Source: an uncultured Veillonellaceae bacterium
GTDB taxonomy: Bacteria; Bacillota; Negativicutes; Selenomonadales; Selenomonadaceae
Reading direction: 5' to 3'
Assembly (NCBI GenBank): GCA_902785705.1
Contig: CACZZN010000016.1
Coordinates: 1-36,869 of the forward strand
DNA: 36,869 bases
The position numbers and the translations under genes were made by a program. Every line of letters starts with the position of its first letter. Within the stretch, counting starts at the first letter, position 1. Positions 25,187-32,976 of the stretch are shown here, in pieces. The notes under the pieces are model-generated. The model worked only from the letters and a program-made list of their open reading frames with translations. It made no database searches and had not been told where the DNA came from.

Positions 25187-26938
25187 ATGAAACAATTTTC
25201 TTTTTGCGTGGATGGGGAGCATACGCTTCAATCCTGTATGGAACAATTTCGGACATCGTGCCCTGAGGAGTACAGCGCGATTTTGATCTTTGTCTTTACC
25301 AGCCGCCGTAAAGCCTCTGAGATCTGGGAGATGACGGAGACCTTGCAAAAGGCATTTCCCAAGGCAGTGATCGCAGGCAGCACGACCTCGGGGGAGATTC
25401 TGAACGGAGAGCTTCAGCTCCATTCGACGATTTTAGATTTTTTGGTGTTTGAGCGCACGAAAGTGATGCTCCAGTCCTATGATTTCACAAAGCTGCACGC
25501 GGACGAAGCAGGCTCTGTACTGCTGGGACGCTGTCAGCGCATGCGCGGGCTGAAAGCCGTGGGCCTCCTGGGGACGATGAAGGTTTGCAATGTCAAGCCC
25601 TTTTTGGCGATGCTTTCCAAGCTCCCGGAGGACGTGGAGGTATTTGGGGGCGGCTCGGATACCTATGATGACGAGGAGCTTGGCTGCGTGTTCACGACGG
25701 CCACGATTCTCAAAAAGGGAATGCTTGCGATTTGTTTTACCGGCGACCTGCATGTGAAGCTGGCCGCGCACAGCGGATGGAAGACGCTGGGATTGCCGAT
25801 GGAGATCACTGGGATGTATGGGGACAATGTCGTGACGGAGCTGGATCATCAACCGGCGCTCGCTGCCTATGAGAAGTATTTGGATATCAGCAGGAACGAG
25901 GAATTTGTCCACGATACCATTGAGTTTCCCATGATGCTGGAGCGCAACGGGCATATGCTCGCGCGTTCGCCTGGCGCCTGTACGCCGGACGGTGCATTGA
26001 TCTTTTCTGCGGATTTGCAGGTGGGAGAACGCGTATGGCTGGGCTATGGGGATCCGAATGAGATTGAAAGGCAGTCTGCGGAATCCCAAAGACAGATTGC
26101 TGCTTTTGCGCCGGAGGCGATTGCGTTCTTTTGCTGCATATCAAGGCGTATTTTTTTGCAGAACGAGGTCCAGCCGGATCTTTCCTTCTATCACCACGCG
26201 GGGATTCCCAATGCGGGTTTTTACACTTACGGAGAAGTCATGCGGACGAAGCAGCAGGTAGAGCTGATGAACATCACGATGCTTGCTGTAGGCTTTCGGG
26301 AGGGCGAGCCGAAAGAAAACAGGATTTCATTGGATGTTCAGGCGCGGGAGCATGGAAAGAAAACAGAGCGCTCGCTCATACAGCGGTTGGCTCATTTTGT
26401 GTCGGTCACGACACGGGAATTGGAGGAAGCCAATGAAAAATTGGCGCGCATGGCAGCGCAGGACCGCTTGACGGAGCTCAACAATCGCGGCGAAGTGGAG
26501 ACGCTGCTCAAATCGGAGCTGGACAGTCCCGTAAGCAGGGTGCGCCCTGTGTCTGTCATCATGCTGGATCTGGACAAGTTCAAGCACATCAATGATACCT
26601 ACGGGCACGGCGTGGGGGATGACGTGCTGAAATTCACGGCGAATGCGCTCAGACAGAATATCCGGAACGGGGATGCGGCAGGACGCTGGGGCGGCGAGGA
26701 ATTCCTGCTGCTGCTGCCGGGGACTGCGCTGGAGCAGGCCGTCGGTGTCGCAGAGCGCATCCGGCAGATGCTGGAATCGAGTTCCGTTTTGCCGGATGGA
26801 AAAAGCATTACCGCAAGCTTTGGGGTGGCACAGTATCAGCCGGGAGAGGAATACGGAGCCTTCTATCGCCGGCTGGATGCGCTGCTTTATCAAGCAAAGG
26901 ATGGCGGTCGGAACCGTGTCGAATGGGAACTGGAATAA
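25187..26938 (+). CDS. FIST-domain diguanylate cyclase (FIST-GGDEF)
   Basis: A 583-aa protein. Residues ~20-370 carry FIST N and C sensory domains (IAGSTTSGEI, EVFGGGSDT, GFYTYGEV), thought to bind small ligands such as amino acids. A short coiled coil (TRELEEANEKLARMAAQD, ~407-424) leads to a GGDEF domain with DRLTELNNRGEVE, MLDLDKFKHINDTYGHGVGD and the active site GGEEF (502-506). The inhibitory I-site RNGD (493-496) lies five residues before it. It should therefore make c-di-GMP with product feedback. No transmembrane helix is present, so sensing is cytoplasmic. An ATG at 25187 has GAGGAAG upstream. Confidence 0.92.
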   Translation: MKQFSFCVDGEHTLQSCMEQFRTSCPEEYSAILIFVFTSRRKASEIWEMTETLQKAFPKAVIAGSTTSGEILNGELQLHSTILDFLVFERTKVMLQSYDFTKLHADEAGSVLLGRCQRMRGLKAVGLLGTMKVCNVKPFLAMLSKLPEDVEVFGGGSDTYDDEELGCVFTTATILKKGMLAICFTGDLHVKLAAHSGWKTLGLPMEITGMYGDNVVTELDHQPALAAYEKYLDISRNEEFVHDTIEFPMMLERNGHMLARSPGACTPDGALIFSADLQVGERVWLGYGDPNEIERQSAESQRQIAAFAPEAIAFFCCISRRIFLQNEVQPDLSFYHHAGIPNAGFYTYGEVMRTKQQVELMNITMLAVGFREGEPKENRISLDVQAREHGKKTERSLIQRLAHFVSVTTRELEEANEKLARMAAQDRLTELNNRGEVETLLKSELDSPVSRVRPVSVIMLDLDKFKHINDTYGHGVGDDVLKFTANALRQNIRNGDAAGRWGGEEFLLLLPGTALEQAVGVAERIRQMLESSSVLPDGKSITASFGVAQYQPGEEYGAFYRRLDALLYQAKDGGRNRVEWELE

Positions 26939-26943
26939 TCAGA

Positions 26944-26980
26944 AGGCGATTCCTTTTGGATGGAATCGCCTCATTTTTTT
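26944..26980 (+). terminator. rho-independent terminator
   Basis: Perfect 10-bp stem AGGCGATTCC / GGAATCGCCT (26944-26953, 26962-26971), then CATTTTTTT. Confidence 0.93.
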
Positions 26981-27080
26981 GTTTTTGGGCCGGTTGCAAA
27001 CTTGTGGATGATGCAAGACTTACGATTTTGTACATCTTGTGGGTTATGTGGGTTGTATGAATGCGCTCGTTTCAAAAAGA

Positions 27081-27109
27081 TTGACAGTATATTTGAAACT
27101 CAATATAAT
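27081..27109 (+). promoter_or_regulatory. consensus promoter of greA-lysS with flanking inverted repeat
   Basis: Perfect TTGACA (27081-27086) and TATAAT (27104-27109), 17-bp spacer. A perfect 8-bp inverted repeat GTTTCAAA / TTTGAAAC (27069-27076, 27092-27099) straddles the -35 box and could be an operator. The leader is ~43 nt. Confidence 0.9.
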
Positions 27110-27158
27110 AAAGAGGTTGAGGAACTGTTCAAAATGCGATGAAAAGGGGCTGGCCCAT

Positions 27159-27632
27159 ATGGCAGATAAAAAAGTCATGTTGACGAAAGACGGCTATAAC
27201 AAGCTCGTCGAGAAACTGAACTATTTGAAGAGCGTACGCAGGATCGAGGTCTCAGAGCGATTGAAGGCCGCGATTGCGCTGGGGGATCTGAGCGAGAATT
27301 CCGAATATGATGATGCCAAGAACGAGCAGGCATTTCTGGAGGGTGAGATTCTCGATCTGGAGGCAAAAATCCGCAACAGCGACATCATCCGGGGCGATGA
27401 AGGCGGCGATGTGGTGACGATGGGAAGCACGGTGGTCATCAAAGATTTGGAATTCGATGAGGAAGAAACGTATATGATCGTCGGTTCCACGGAGGCGGAT
27501 CCGGACGCGGCAAAGATTTCCAATGAATCACCGGTAGGTGCGGCGCTTCTGGGCAAGAAGGTCGGGAGCAAGGTGGAGGTTCATGCGCCTGCGGGCATTC
27601 TGGAGTATGAGATTGTGGAAATCAAGCATTAA
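27159..27632 (+). CDS. greA: Transcription elongation factor GreA
   Basis: Rescues backtracked RNA polymerase by stimulating transcript cleavage. The 157-aa protein has the N-terminal coiled coil with the tip acidic motif LGDLSENSEYDDAKNEQ (residues ~40-56) and the C-terminal domain ending GKKVGSKVEVHAP. ATG 27159 has AAGGGGC 9 nt upstream. The frame is open for 40 more codons upstream, but that stretch covers the promoter and is not conserved. It is the first gene of a two-gene operon with lysS. Confidence 0.96.
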   Translation: MADKKVMLTKDGYNKLVEKLNYLKSVRRIEVSERLKAAIALGDLSENSEYDDAKNEQAFLEGEILDLEAKIRNSDIIRGDEGGDVVTMGSTVVIKDLEFDEEETYMIVGSTEADPDAAKISNESPVGAALLGKKVGSKVEVHAPAGILEYEIVEIKH

Positions 27633-27641
27633 GGAGATTGA

Positions 27642-29147
<1,506 letters not shown>

Positions 29148-29173
29148 TGGACGATGCAAAGGCCACGATTTCT

Positions 29174-29213
29174 AATGAGTCTCCCGTTTCTATCAGCGGG
29201 AGACTCATTCTTT
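29174..29213 (+). terminator. rho-independent terminator
   Basis: Perfect 13-bp stem AATGAGTCTCCCG / CGGGAGACTCATT (29174-29186, 29197-29209), then CTTTC. Ends greA-lysS. Confidence 0.85.
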
Positions 29214-29489
29214 CAGTTGAAGGGATTAGGGCGTGTTGATTAATTCCATCCGCCCATCTTCACGGATCTTGACTGTCCTTGCGTCGTTGACAAATCCTCG
29301 ACATCGTTCAGTCCGGTGGGGACTTTTTCGTTATCTTATCACTGAAGAGATGTGGCAAGGGGCAGGAAGGATTTTCCGTGCTCTTGCCGAAATAAAAACA
29401 GGTAAGTCAGATACTCCGGTGGTTGCAATCCGCAGCAGAAAGAGTCGGGATCATATATAATTGGAAGGAAGCATGGGAGGAGAGAATCT
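29214..29489. other. intergenic region without a convincing gene
   Basis: A + strand open frame at 29233-29460 has no ribosome site and no recognisable family. On the minus strand, a ~30-codon stretch ending at 29226 reads like a protein C-terminus (RTVKIREDGRMELINTP then stop) but has a stop just upstream, so it may be a gene remnant. A TATAAT at 29456-29461 could be the -10 of the next gene. Confidence 0.4.
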
Positions 29490-29876
29490 ATGGATTTCAC
29501 GCACATTCATCATGTGGCCGTCATTGGGAGCAACTATGAGAAGAGCAAGCATTTCTACGTCGATCTGCTGGGCCTTGAAGTCATCAGCGAGCATTACCGC
29601 GAAGAGCAGCAGGACTGGATCATCTATCTGCGGCTTGCGGATGCGGTGCTGGAGCTGTTCATCAAGCAGGGCTGTCCCAAGCGACCGGGCTGGCCTGGGC
29701 AGGAGGCATACGGGCTGCGGCATTTGTCCTTTCGTGTGCCCTCCGTGGAAGAAACGGTCAAGGAGCTGCACGCCGCCGGAATTGAAACCGAGCCGATTCG
29801 GAAAGACATTTTCACCGGCGAAAGCATGACCTTTTTCCACGATCCGGACGGTTTGCCCATTGAGCTTCACGAGTAA
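29490..29876 (+). CDS. VOC-family protein (glyoxalase/dioxygenase fold)
   Basis: A 128-aa vicinal-oxygen-chelate protein related to GloA/YaeR lactoylglutathione lyase-like proteins. Two beta-alpha-beta-beta-beta halves are seen. Candidate metal ligands are His7 or His8 in HIHHVAVIG, a Glu in AVLELFI, His in LRHLSFRVP and Glu in LPIELHE near the end. FYVDLLGLEV and FFHDPDGLPIEL are family signatures. The ribosome site GGAGGAG precedes the ATG. It is followed 14 nt later by a truncated ybaK, with which it shares a transcript. The substrate is unknown. Confidence 0.85.
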   Translation: MDFTHIHHVAVIGSNYEKSKHFYVDLLGLEVISEHYREEQQDWIIYLRLADAVLELFIKQGCPKRPGWPGQEAYGLRHLSFRVPSVEETVKELHAAGIETEPIRKDIFTGESMTFFHDPDGLPIELHE

Positions 29877-29890
29877 TAGAGGAGGATGCT

Positions 29891-30061
29891 ATGTCCATTG
29901 ATAAAGTACGGGCGTTTTTTCGCTCCCAAGGCATGGAGAGCCATATTTTGGAATTTGCGGAATCCAGCGCCACGGTGGAACTCGCCGCTCATGCGGTGGG
30001 CTGCGAACCGGCTCGCATTGCCAAGACGCTGTCCTTCTTCACCTTCGGACACCCGGAATGA
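29891..30061 (+). pseudogene. truncated YbaK/EbsC-type aminoacyl-tRNA deacylase
   Basis: A 56-aa frame starting at an ATG with GGAGG upstream reads MSIDKVRAFFRSQGMESHIL...SSATVELAAHAVGC...RIAKTLSFF then FGHPE and stop. This is the N-terminal third of a YbaK/ProX family trans-editing domain (normally ~155 aa), which removes wrongly attached amino acids from tRNA. The catalytic lysine-containing and C-terminal parts (D-K-x-R-x... GG-PFG) are missing, and the next bases (30062-30157) do not continue it. It is most likely a decayed gene cut by a deletion. Confidence 0.75.
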
Positions 30062-30157
30062 CTATGAGAGTCGGAGGGATTGCCTTGGAGTTCACCCCTA
30101 TGGAGAACCGCTTGTCCGTGTAATTCCGCTTCTCAACAGAAAGAAGGGAACATGCGA

Positions 30158-30670
30158 ATGAGACTTTTTATCGCCATTCGGTTCGAGGAAGACATCCTGC
30201 AGACTCTGGCGAGGCTGCAGTTCGAGTGGAAGGCTCTGGGGATGCAAGGACATGCCGTCCCACTTCAAAATCTCCATCTGACGTTGGCATTCATCGGGGA
30301 ATACGGGAGTCCTGATGCTGTGCTGGACGCCATGGCTACGGTTCCACTCACCCGGTTCTCCCTTCGTCTGGGCGGGATTGGGAACTTCGGAGACCTCTAT
30401 TGGGCCGGTATTGCCGAAAATAAAGCTCTGTCCGACTATGTCCGACGACTGCGGAGAGCCTTGGCGGAGCATGGCATTCCATACGACAGGAAACGCTTTT
30501 CTCCCCATATTACCCTGATACGAAAAGCCGTATTCCATGATAGCGTGGACAGACTCTTGCGCAACCCTCCCGCAGGCTCTATGGAGGTTACTTCCGTTGC
30601 CCTCATGTCCTCCACAAGAGGAAAGAATGGCATGCTCTATACGAGAGTCGGCAGCGTTGAGGCAGATTGA
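30158..30670 (+). CDS. thpR: RNA 2',3'-cyclic phosphodiesterase (2H family)
   Basis: A 170-aa 2H phosphoesterase with the two H-x-T/S-x motifs HLTL (His40) and HITL (His117). The start MRLFIAIRFEEDI is typical of ThpR/LigT, which opens 2',3'-cyclic phosphates (historically called 2'-5' RNA ligase). ATG 30158 has AAGAAGGGA 8 nt upstream; ATG 30152 is too close. It probably lies in the transcript of the VOC gene. It is convergent with the toxin gene downstream, with no terminator seen between. Confidence 0.9.
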   Translation: MRLFIAIRFEEDILQTLARLQFEWKALGMQGHAVPLQNLHLTLAFIGEYGSPDAVLDAMATVPLTRFSLRLGGIGNFGDLYWAGIAENKALSDYVRRLRRALAEHGIPYDRKRFSPHITLIRKAVFHDSVDRLLRNPPAGSMEVTSVALMSSTRGKNGMLYTRVGSVEAD

Positions 30671-30707
30671 AGGGAACGTCTCATCGAGAGCCAAATGATG
30701 TGTTGCC

Positions 30708-31097
30708 TCAACCCTTTTCTGCAGACACATGTTGACGGAGCCATGCCAAGAATTGCTGTTCATCACAGGTGCCATCTGCAACGGACAAAACCGTCTTGAT
30801 CAAGTCTGCATCCTCATACTCCACGGATATCCCATTGATGGATAGGAATACGAGCATGACATGAGTCCCGATCCGTTTGTTCCCATCAATAAAGGGATGA
30901 TTTTGTATCAGCCCATATCCGAGACGAGAAGCCTTGCTCAACAGATCGGGGTAGAGGTCAATCACCCCAAAAGTCTGAAAAGGAGCATGGAGAGCAGAGT
31001 CTAGCAAGCCATCGTCCCGTACCCCTGTACTTCCTCCGGAGGTATGAAGCATCTGTTTGTGTAGTAGCAGAATTTGCTGTTTGCTGAGGCGCTTCAT
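30708..31097 (-). CDS. doc: Doc-type toxin (Fic/Doc family)
   Basis: A 129-aa death-on-curing toxin. The Fic core HPFIDGNKRIG (His67) matches H-x-F-x-(D/N)-G-N-K-R. Phage P1 Doc phosphorylates EF-Tu and blocks translation. The length and the N-terminal LSKQQILLLHKQMLHTSGG...RDDGLLDSAL are typical of Doc rather than AMPylating Fic. Its ATG overlaps the antitoxin stop by 4 nt, giving coupled synthesis after the antitoxin. It lies beside a tRNA integration scar, which suits a mobile stabilisation module. Confidence 0.93.
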   Translation of the reverse strand: MKRLSKQQILLLHKQMLHTSGGSTGVRDDGLLDSALHAPFQTFGVIDLYPDLLSKASRLGYGLIQNHPFIDGNKRIGTHVMLVFLSINGISVEYEDADLIKTVLSVADGTCDEQQFLAWLRQHVSAEKG

Positions 31098-31345
31098 TTG
31101 GCAAGCTCCTCATAGACTGCTCGATTTCGCTCCATCAGTTTTCGGGAGGCTTCCAGAACTTCCGCATCCGAGGCTTGGGATGTAGACGGTCTGCGGTCAG
31201 CATCTTCGAATGTCATGATGACGTACTTGGGCATGTTGTTCTTGAGTATCACGGCAGAGCCATACTGGTCAACCAAACGAGCCACCTTGGAAAAATTTTG
31301 GTTTGCCTCGGAGATTGAAACCATTGTATTGCTGTCGATATTCAT
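31094..31345 (-). CDS. phd: Phd/YefM-family antitoxin
   Basis: An 83-aa antitoxin of the Phd/YefM fold: MNIDSNTMVSISEANQNFSK...VDQYGSAVILKNNMPKYVIM forms the DNA-binding N-terminal half. The charged helical tail (~55-83) should wrap the Doc active site. ATG 31345 has AGGAGGTGA 5 nt upstream; a GTG at 31354 lies inside that site and is unlikely. It is first in a two-gene operon with doc. Like other Phd proteins it should repress its own promoter. Confidence 0.9.
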   Translation of the reverse strand: MNIDSNTMVSISEANQNFSKVARLVDQYGSAVILKNNMPKYVIMTFEDADRRPSTSQASDAEVLEASRKLMERNRAVYEELAK

Positions 31346-31365
31346 AGAGATCACCTCCTAAAAAT

Positions 31366-31394
31366 ATGATATACGAATTCTAGGACAAAATCAA
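31366..31394 (-). promoter_or_regulatory. promoter of the phd-doc operon
   Basis: On the minus strand TTGATT (31389-31394) and TATCAT (31366-31371) are spaced by 17 bp, 20 nt before the antitoxin start. Confidence 0.6.
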
Positions 31395-31404
31395 GCTAAC
31401 ATTC

Positions 31405-31560
31405 ATGGATCGAGTAAACACCACGACGATATCGAAGGCCTTTCCTCATGGAGAATCCGTTCCATATCTTCCGGAAATTCCGCAAAAAATTTCCCTTGTG
31501 GACCCACAAGTGGACCCACAAGACGCAAAAAGGGCCTTGGCGAAAAGCCAAGACCCTTGA
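31405..31560 (+). other. possible remnant of a gene end next to the tRNA scar
   Basis: A 51-codon + strand frame (MDRVNTTTISKAFPHG ... LVDPQVDPQDAKRALA ... QDP) ends two bases before the tRNA flank. A tandem 12-base repeat (GTGGACCCACAA, ~31499-31522) lies inside. It has no ribosome site. Its position, pointing at the attachment-like site, would suit the 3' end of an integrase gene, but no integrase motif is visible. Low confidence. Confidence 0.25.
31532..31556. terminator. terminator of the former tRNA-Arg gene
   Basis: GGGCCTTGGC (31532-31541) pairs with GCCAAGACCC (31547-31556) with one mismatch. On the minus strand it is followed by TTTTT, 11 nt after the tRNA 3' end. Confidence 0.7.
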
Positions 31561-31668
31561 TTTTACTGGTGCGCCCGGAGGGATTCGAACCCCCGACCCA
31601 CGGCTTAGAAGTATTATATCACCTTTTTTTCGATTTCGCCGATTCCGAGAATCCAGTAAAATCAAGGG
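31554..31668. repeat. 16-bp inverted repeat flanking the tRNA fragment
   Basis: CCCTTGATTTTACTGG (31554-31569), the 3' flank and CCA end of the tRNA fragment, recurs as its exact complement at 31653-31668. The second copy lies inside another inverted repeat, CCGATTCCGA / TCGGAATCGG (31639-31648, 31672-31681). This suggests an inverted duplication at an old attachment site. Confidence 0.7.
31567..31611 (-). pseudogene. 3' half of tRNA-Arg(UCU), attachment-site scar
   Basis: On the minus strand the 45 bases read CTTCTAA (anticodon loop, anticodon TCT), the 3' anticodon strand GCCGT, the variable region, a complete T arm (GGGGG-TTCGAAT-CCCTC), acceptor strand CGGGCGC, A and CCA. The 5' half (acceptor, D arm, 5' anticodon strand ACGGC) is absent; upstream bases are unrelated AT-rich sequence. 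Breakage exactly at the anticodon loop is the classic trace of tyrosine-recombinase integration into a tRNA gene. An intact copy would be expected beyond the window. Confidence 0.8.
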
Positions 31669-32063
31669 CTTTCGGAATCGGATTTTCCATGTTTTCCATG
31701 AAGTTCCAGCACGGCTCGCACATGCTTCATTTCCCCTGCCGGAGCTTTGTACTGCTGATTCTTCCTCTTCTGGCTGAAATAGTCAGACACGAAGCGGAAG
31801 TCGCTCTGGAACATGGCTATTGTCTCGTCCGGTAGCCATGCGATCTCAAAGAGGTTTACATGGTAGTCGTTGACGTATGGCTCCAACGCCTTGGGGATGT
31901 CGAAGCGTCCTTTGAGGCTCAGTGGCTTGTCCCAGTGCTTTTGATAGCCGAAATATAGGACAAGCGTCACTACGGGATAACGTTCCCTCGGCTTGCCTTT
32001 CTCGTCGCGATTCATCTGGTCGCGGTAGGCTGCCCCATCGTAGCTTATGACGCGCAGAACCAT
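31662..32063 (-). pseudogene. Rpn-family nuclease / YhgA-like transposase fragment
   Basis: A 133-codon frame whose centre (YPVVTLVLYFGYQKHWDKPLS, then PYVNDYHVNLFEIAWLPDE and FQSDFRFVSDYFSQ) matches the middle of Rpn recombination-promoting nucleases. The N-terminal part of the PD-(D/E)XK domain and the long C-terminal part are missing. The 5' side abuts the IS4-type transposase fragment at ~32064-32080. The 3' side runs into the inverted repeat whose TCA gives the stop codon. It has no ribosome site. It is a remnant broken on both sides. Confidence 0.75.
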
Positions 32064-32074
32064 ATCTTCCTCGA

Positions 32075-32584
32075 TTGGTAAGAACGAGAAAACATCATCT
32101 TCCTGTTCGTATTGTCTTTGTCAGGAACCGCAACAAAAAGAGCGAGCTGCTGTATATCCTGTCTACGGACAATGCACTGTCAGAGGATGAGATCATTCGC
32201 ATATATGGAATGCGCTGGAACATTGAGACCTTCTTCAAGGCCAGCAAGTCTCTGCTGAAGCTGGGCAGGGAGTTTCAGACCCGCAGCTATGACTCTGCCG
32301 TAGCACATACGGCAATTGTTTTTGCACGCTATACATTTCTTGAATGGCTGCGCCGTCAGGAAAACGATCCCAAAATCTACGGAGGCCTGTTCTTTGCACT
32401 TTGCGAGGATGTGCAGGATATGGAACTTTCGGATGCACTACGGTCATTGATGAATCTCTTCCTAGAAACCATCAACGGCTACGGAACTGAGGATACAGAA
32501 ATCATAAAAAGTAAAGTGGTCAATTGGATTGCCAGTCAGAGCAATATCAAGGGATTGTTCCAAAATTTATGCTGGGAAAATTGA
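32075..32584 (+). mobile_element. IS4-type DDE transposase, C-terminal fragment
   Basis: About 165 codons of the C-terminal part of an IS4-family transposase: VRIVFVRNRNKKSELLYILST, then IIRIYGMRWNIETFFKASKS with the YxxRWxIExFFK signature carrying the catalytic Glu, and a helical tail ending NLCWEN. The N-terminal two thirds, with the first two catalytic aspartates, are absent: the left junction meets the Rpn remnant at ~32070. The TTG at 32075 is not a true start. It is inactive. It is in the same direction as the transposase start at 36729 and of similar type. Confidence 0.85.
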
Positions 32585-32603
32585 GTGAAAAATTAGCCAA
32601 GCC

Positions 32604-32631
32604 TTGACAGCAGGCTGATTTTCAGTATAAT
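32604..32631 (+). promoter_or_regulatory. promoter upstream of the SLH porin gene
   Basis: Perfect TTGACA (32604-32609) and TATAAT (32626-32631) with a 16-bp spacer, just after the transposase fragment. The leader to the porin start would be ~340 nt. A second candidate, TTGACA (32733-32738) with TACAAT (32758-32763), has a 19-bp spacer. Confidence 0.65.
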
Positions 32632-32639
32632 GAAATTGT

Positions 32640-32976
32640 AAATATACTGAACATTGGCAAAAAATGAGCGAAAAGACGAAATCTGACATCATTAGGAACT
32701 GGAGCGAAAAAATTTGTACAGAAGGCGCGGAATTGACAAATTCAGACAAGCATAACGTACAATTTCGCTTGAAGATTGTCCGGAACCTCTGTGTTTTCAA
32801 AGGTACCGTCCTCGGGCTGAAGGAGCTTCGGAGGGCCTTTTGGGGCATATCGGGTGACGCCGGGAGGACTTCGTCTGCCACAAATTTCAGACTTATTTTT
32901 TTGAAGGAATTTCGGAAGGAATGGAGAATAAAGAGAAGCGTACCAGTAAATATCATTGAAGTCAGGAGGATATACT
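32640..32976 (+). other. long untranslated leader before the porin gene
   Basis: About 340 bases without a supported gene. An open frame beginning at 32664 runs into the porin gene in another frame and has no homology I recognise. The stretch 32800-32860 is G/C-rich with possible stem-loops (CCGTCCTCGG / CTTCGGAGGG). Nothing matches a riboswitch I know. Confidence 0.4.

Noticed and set aside
27039..27158. 40-residue N-terminal extension of GreA
   Set aside because: It would be encoded by the promoter and leader; the ATG at 27159 has a ribosome site and gives the normal GreA length.
29233..29460. 75-codon plus-strand frame
   Set aside because: No ribosome site, no recognisable sequence and atypical composition; treated as intergenic.
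31396..31665. 89-codon minus-strand frame containing GSGVRIPPGAP
   Set aside because: That peptide is the well-known translation of a tRNA T arm and acceptor end; the DNA is the tRNA-Arg fragment and its terminator.
31557..31835. 92-codon plus-strand frame containing RPEGFEPPT
   Set aside because: The same tRNA 3' end translated on the other strand; not a protein.
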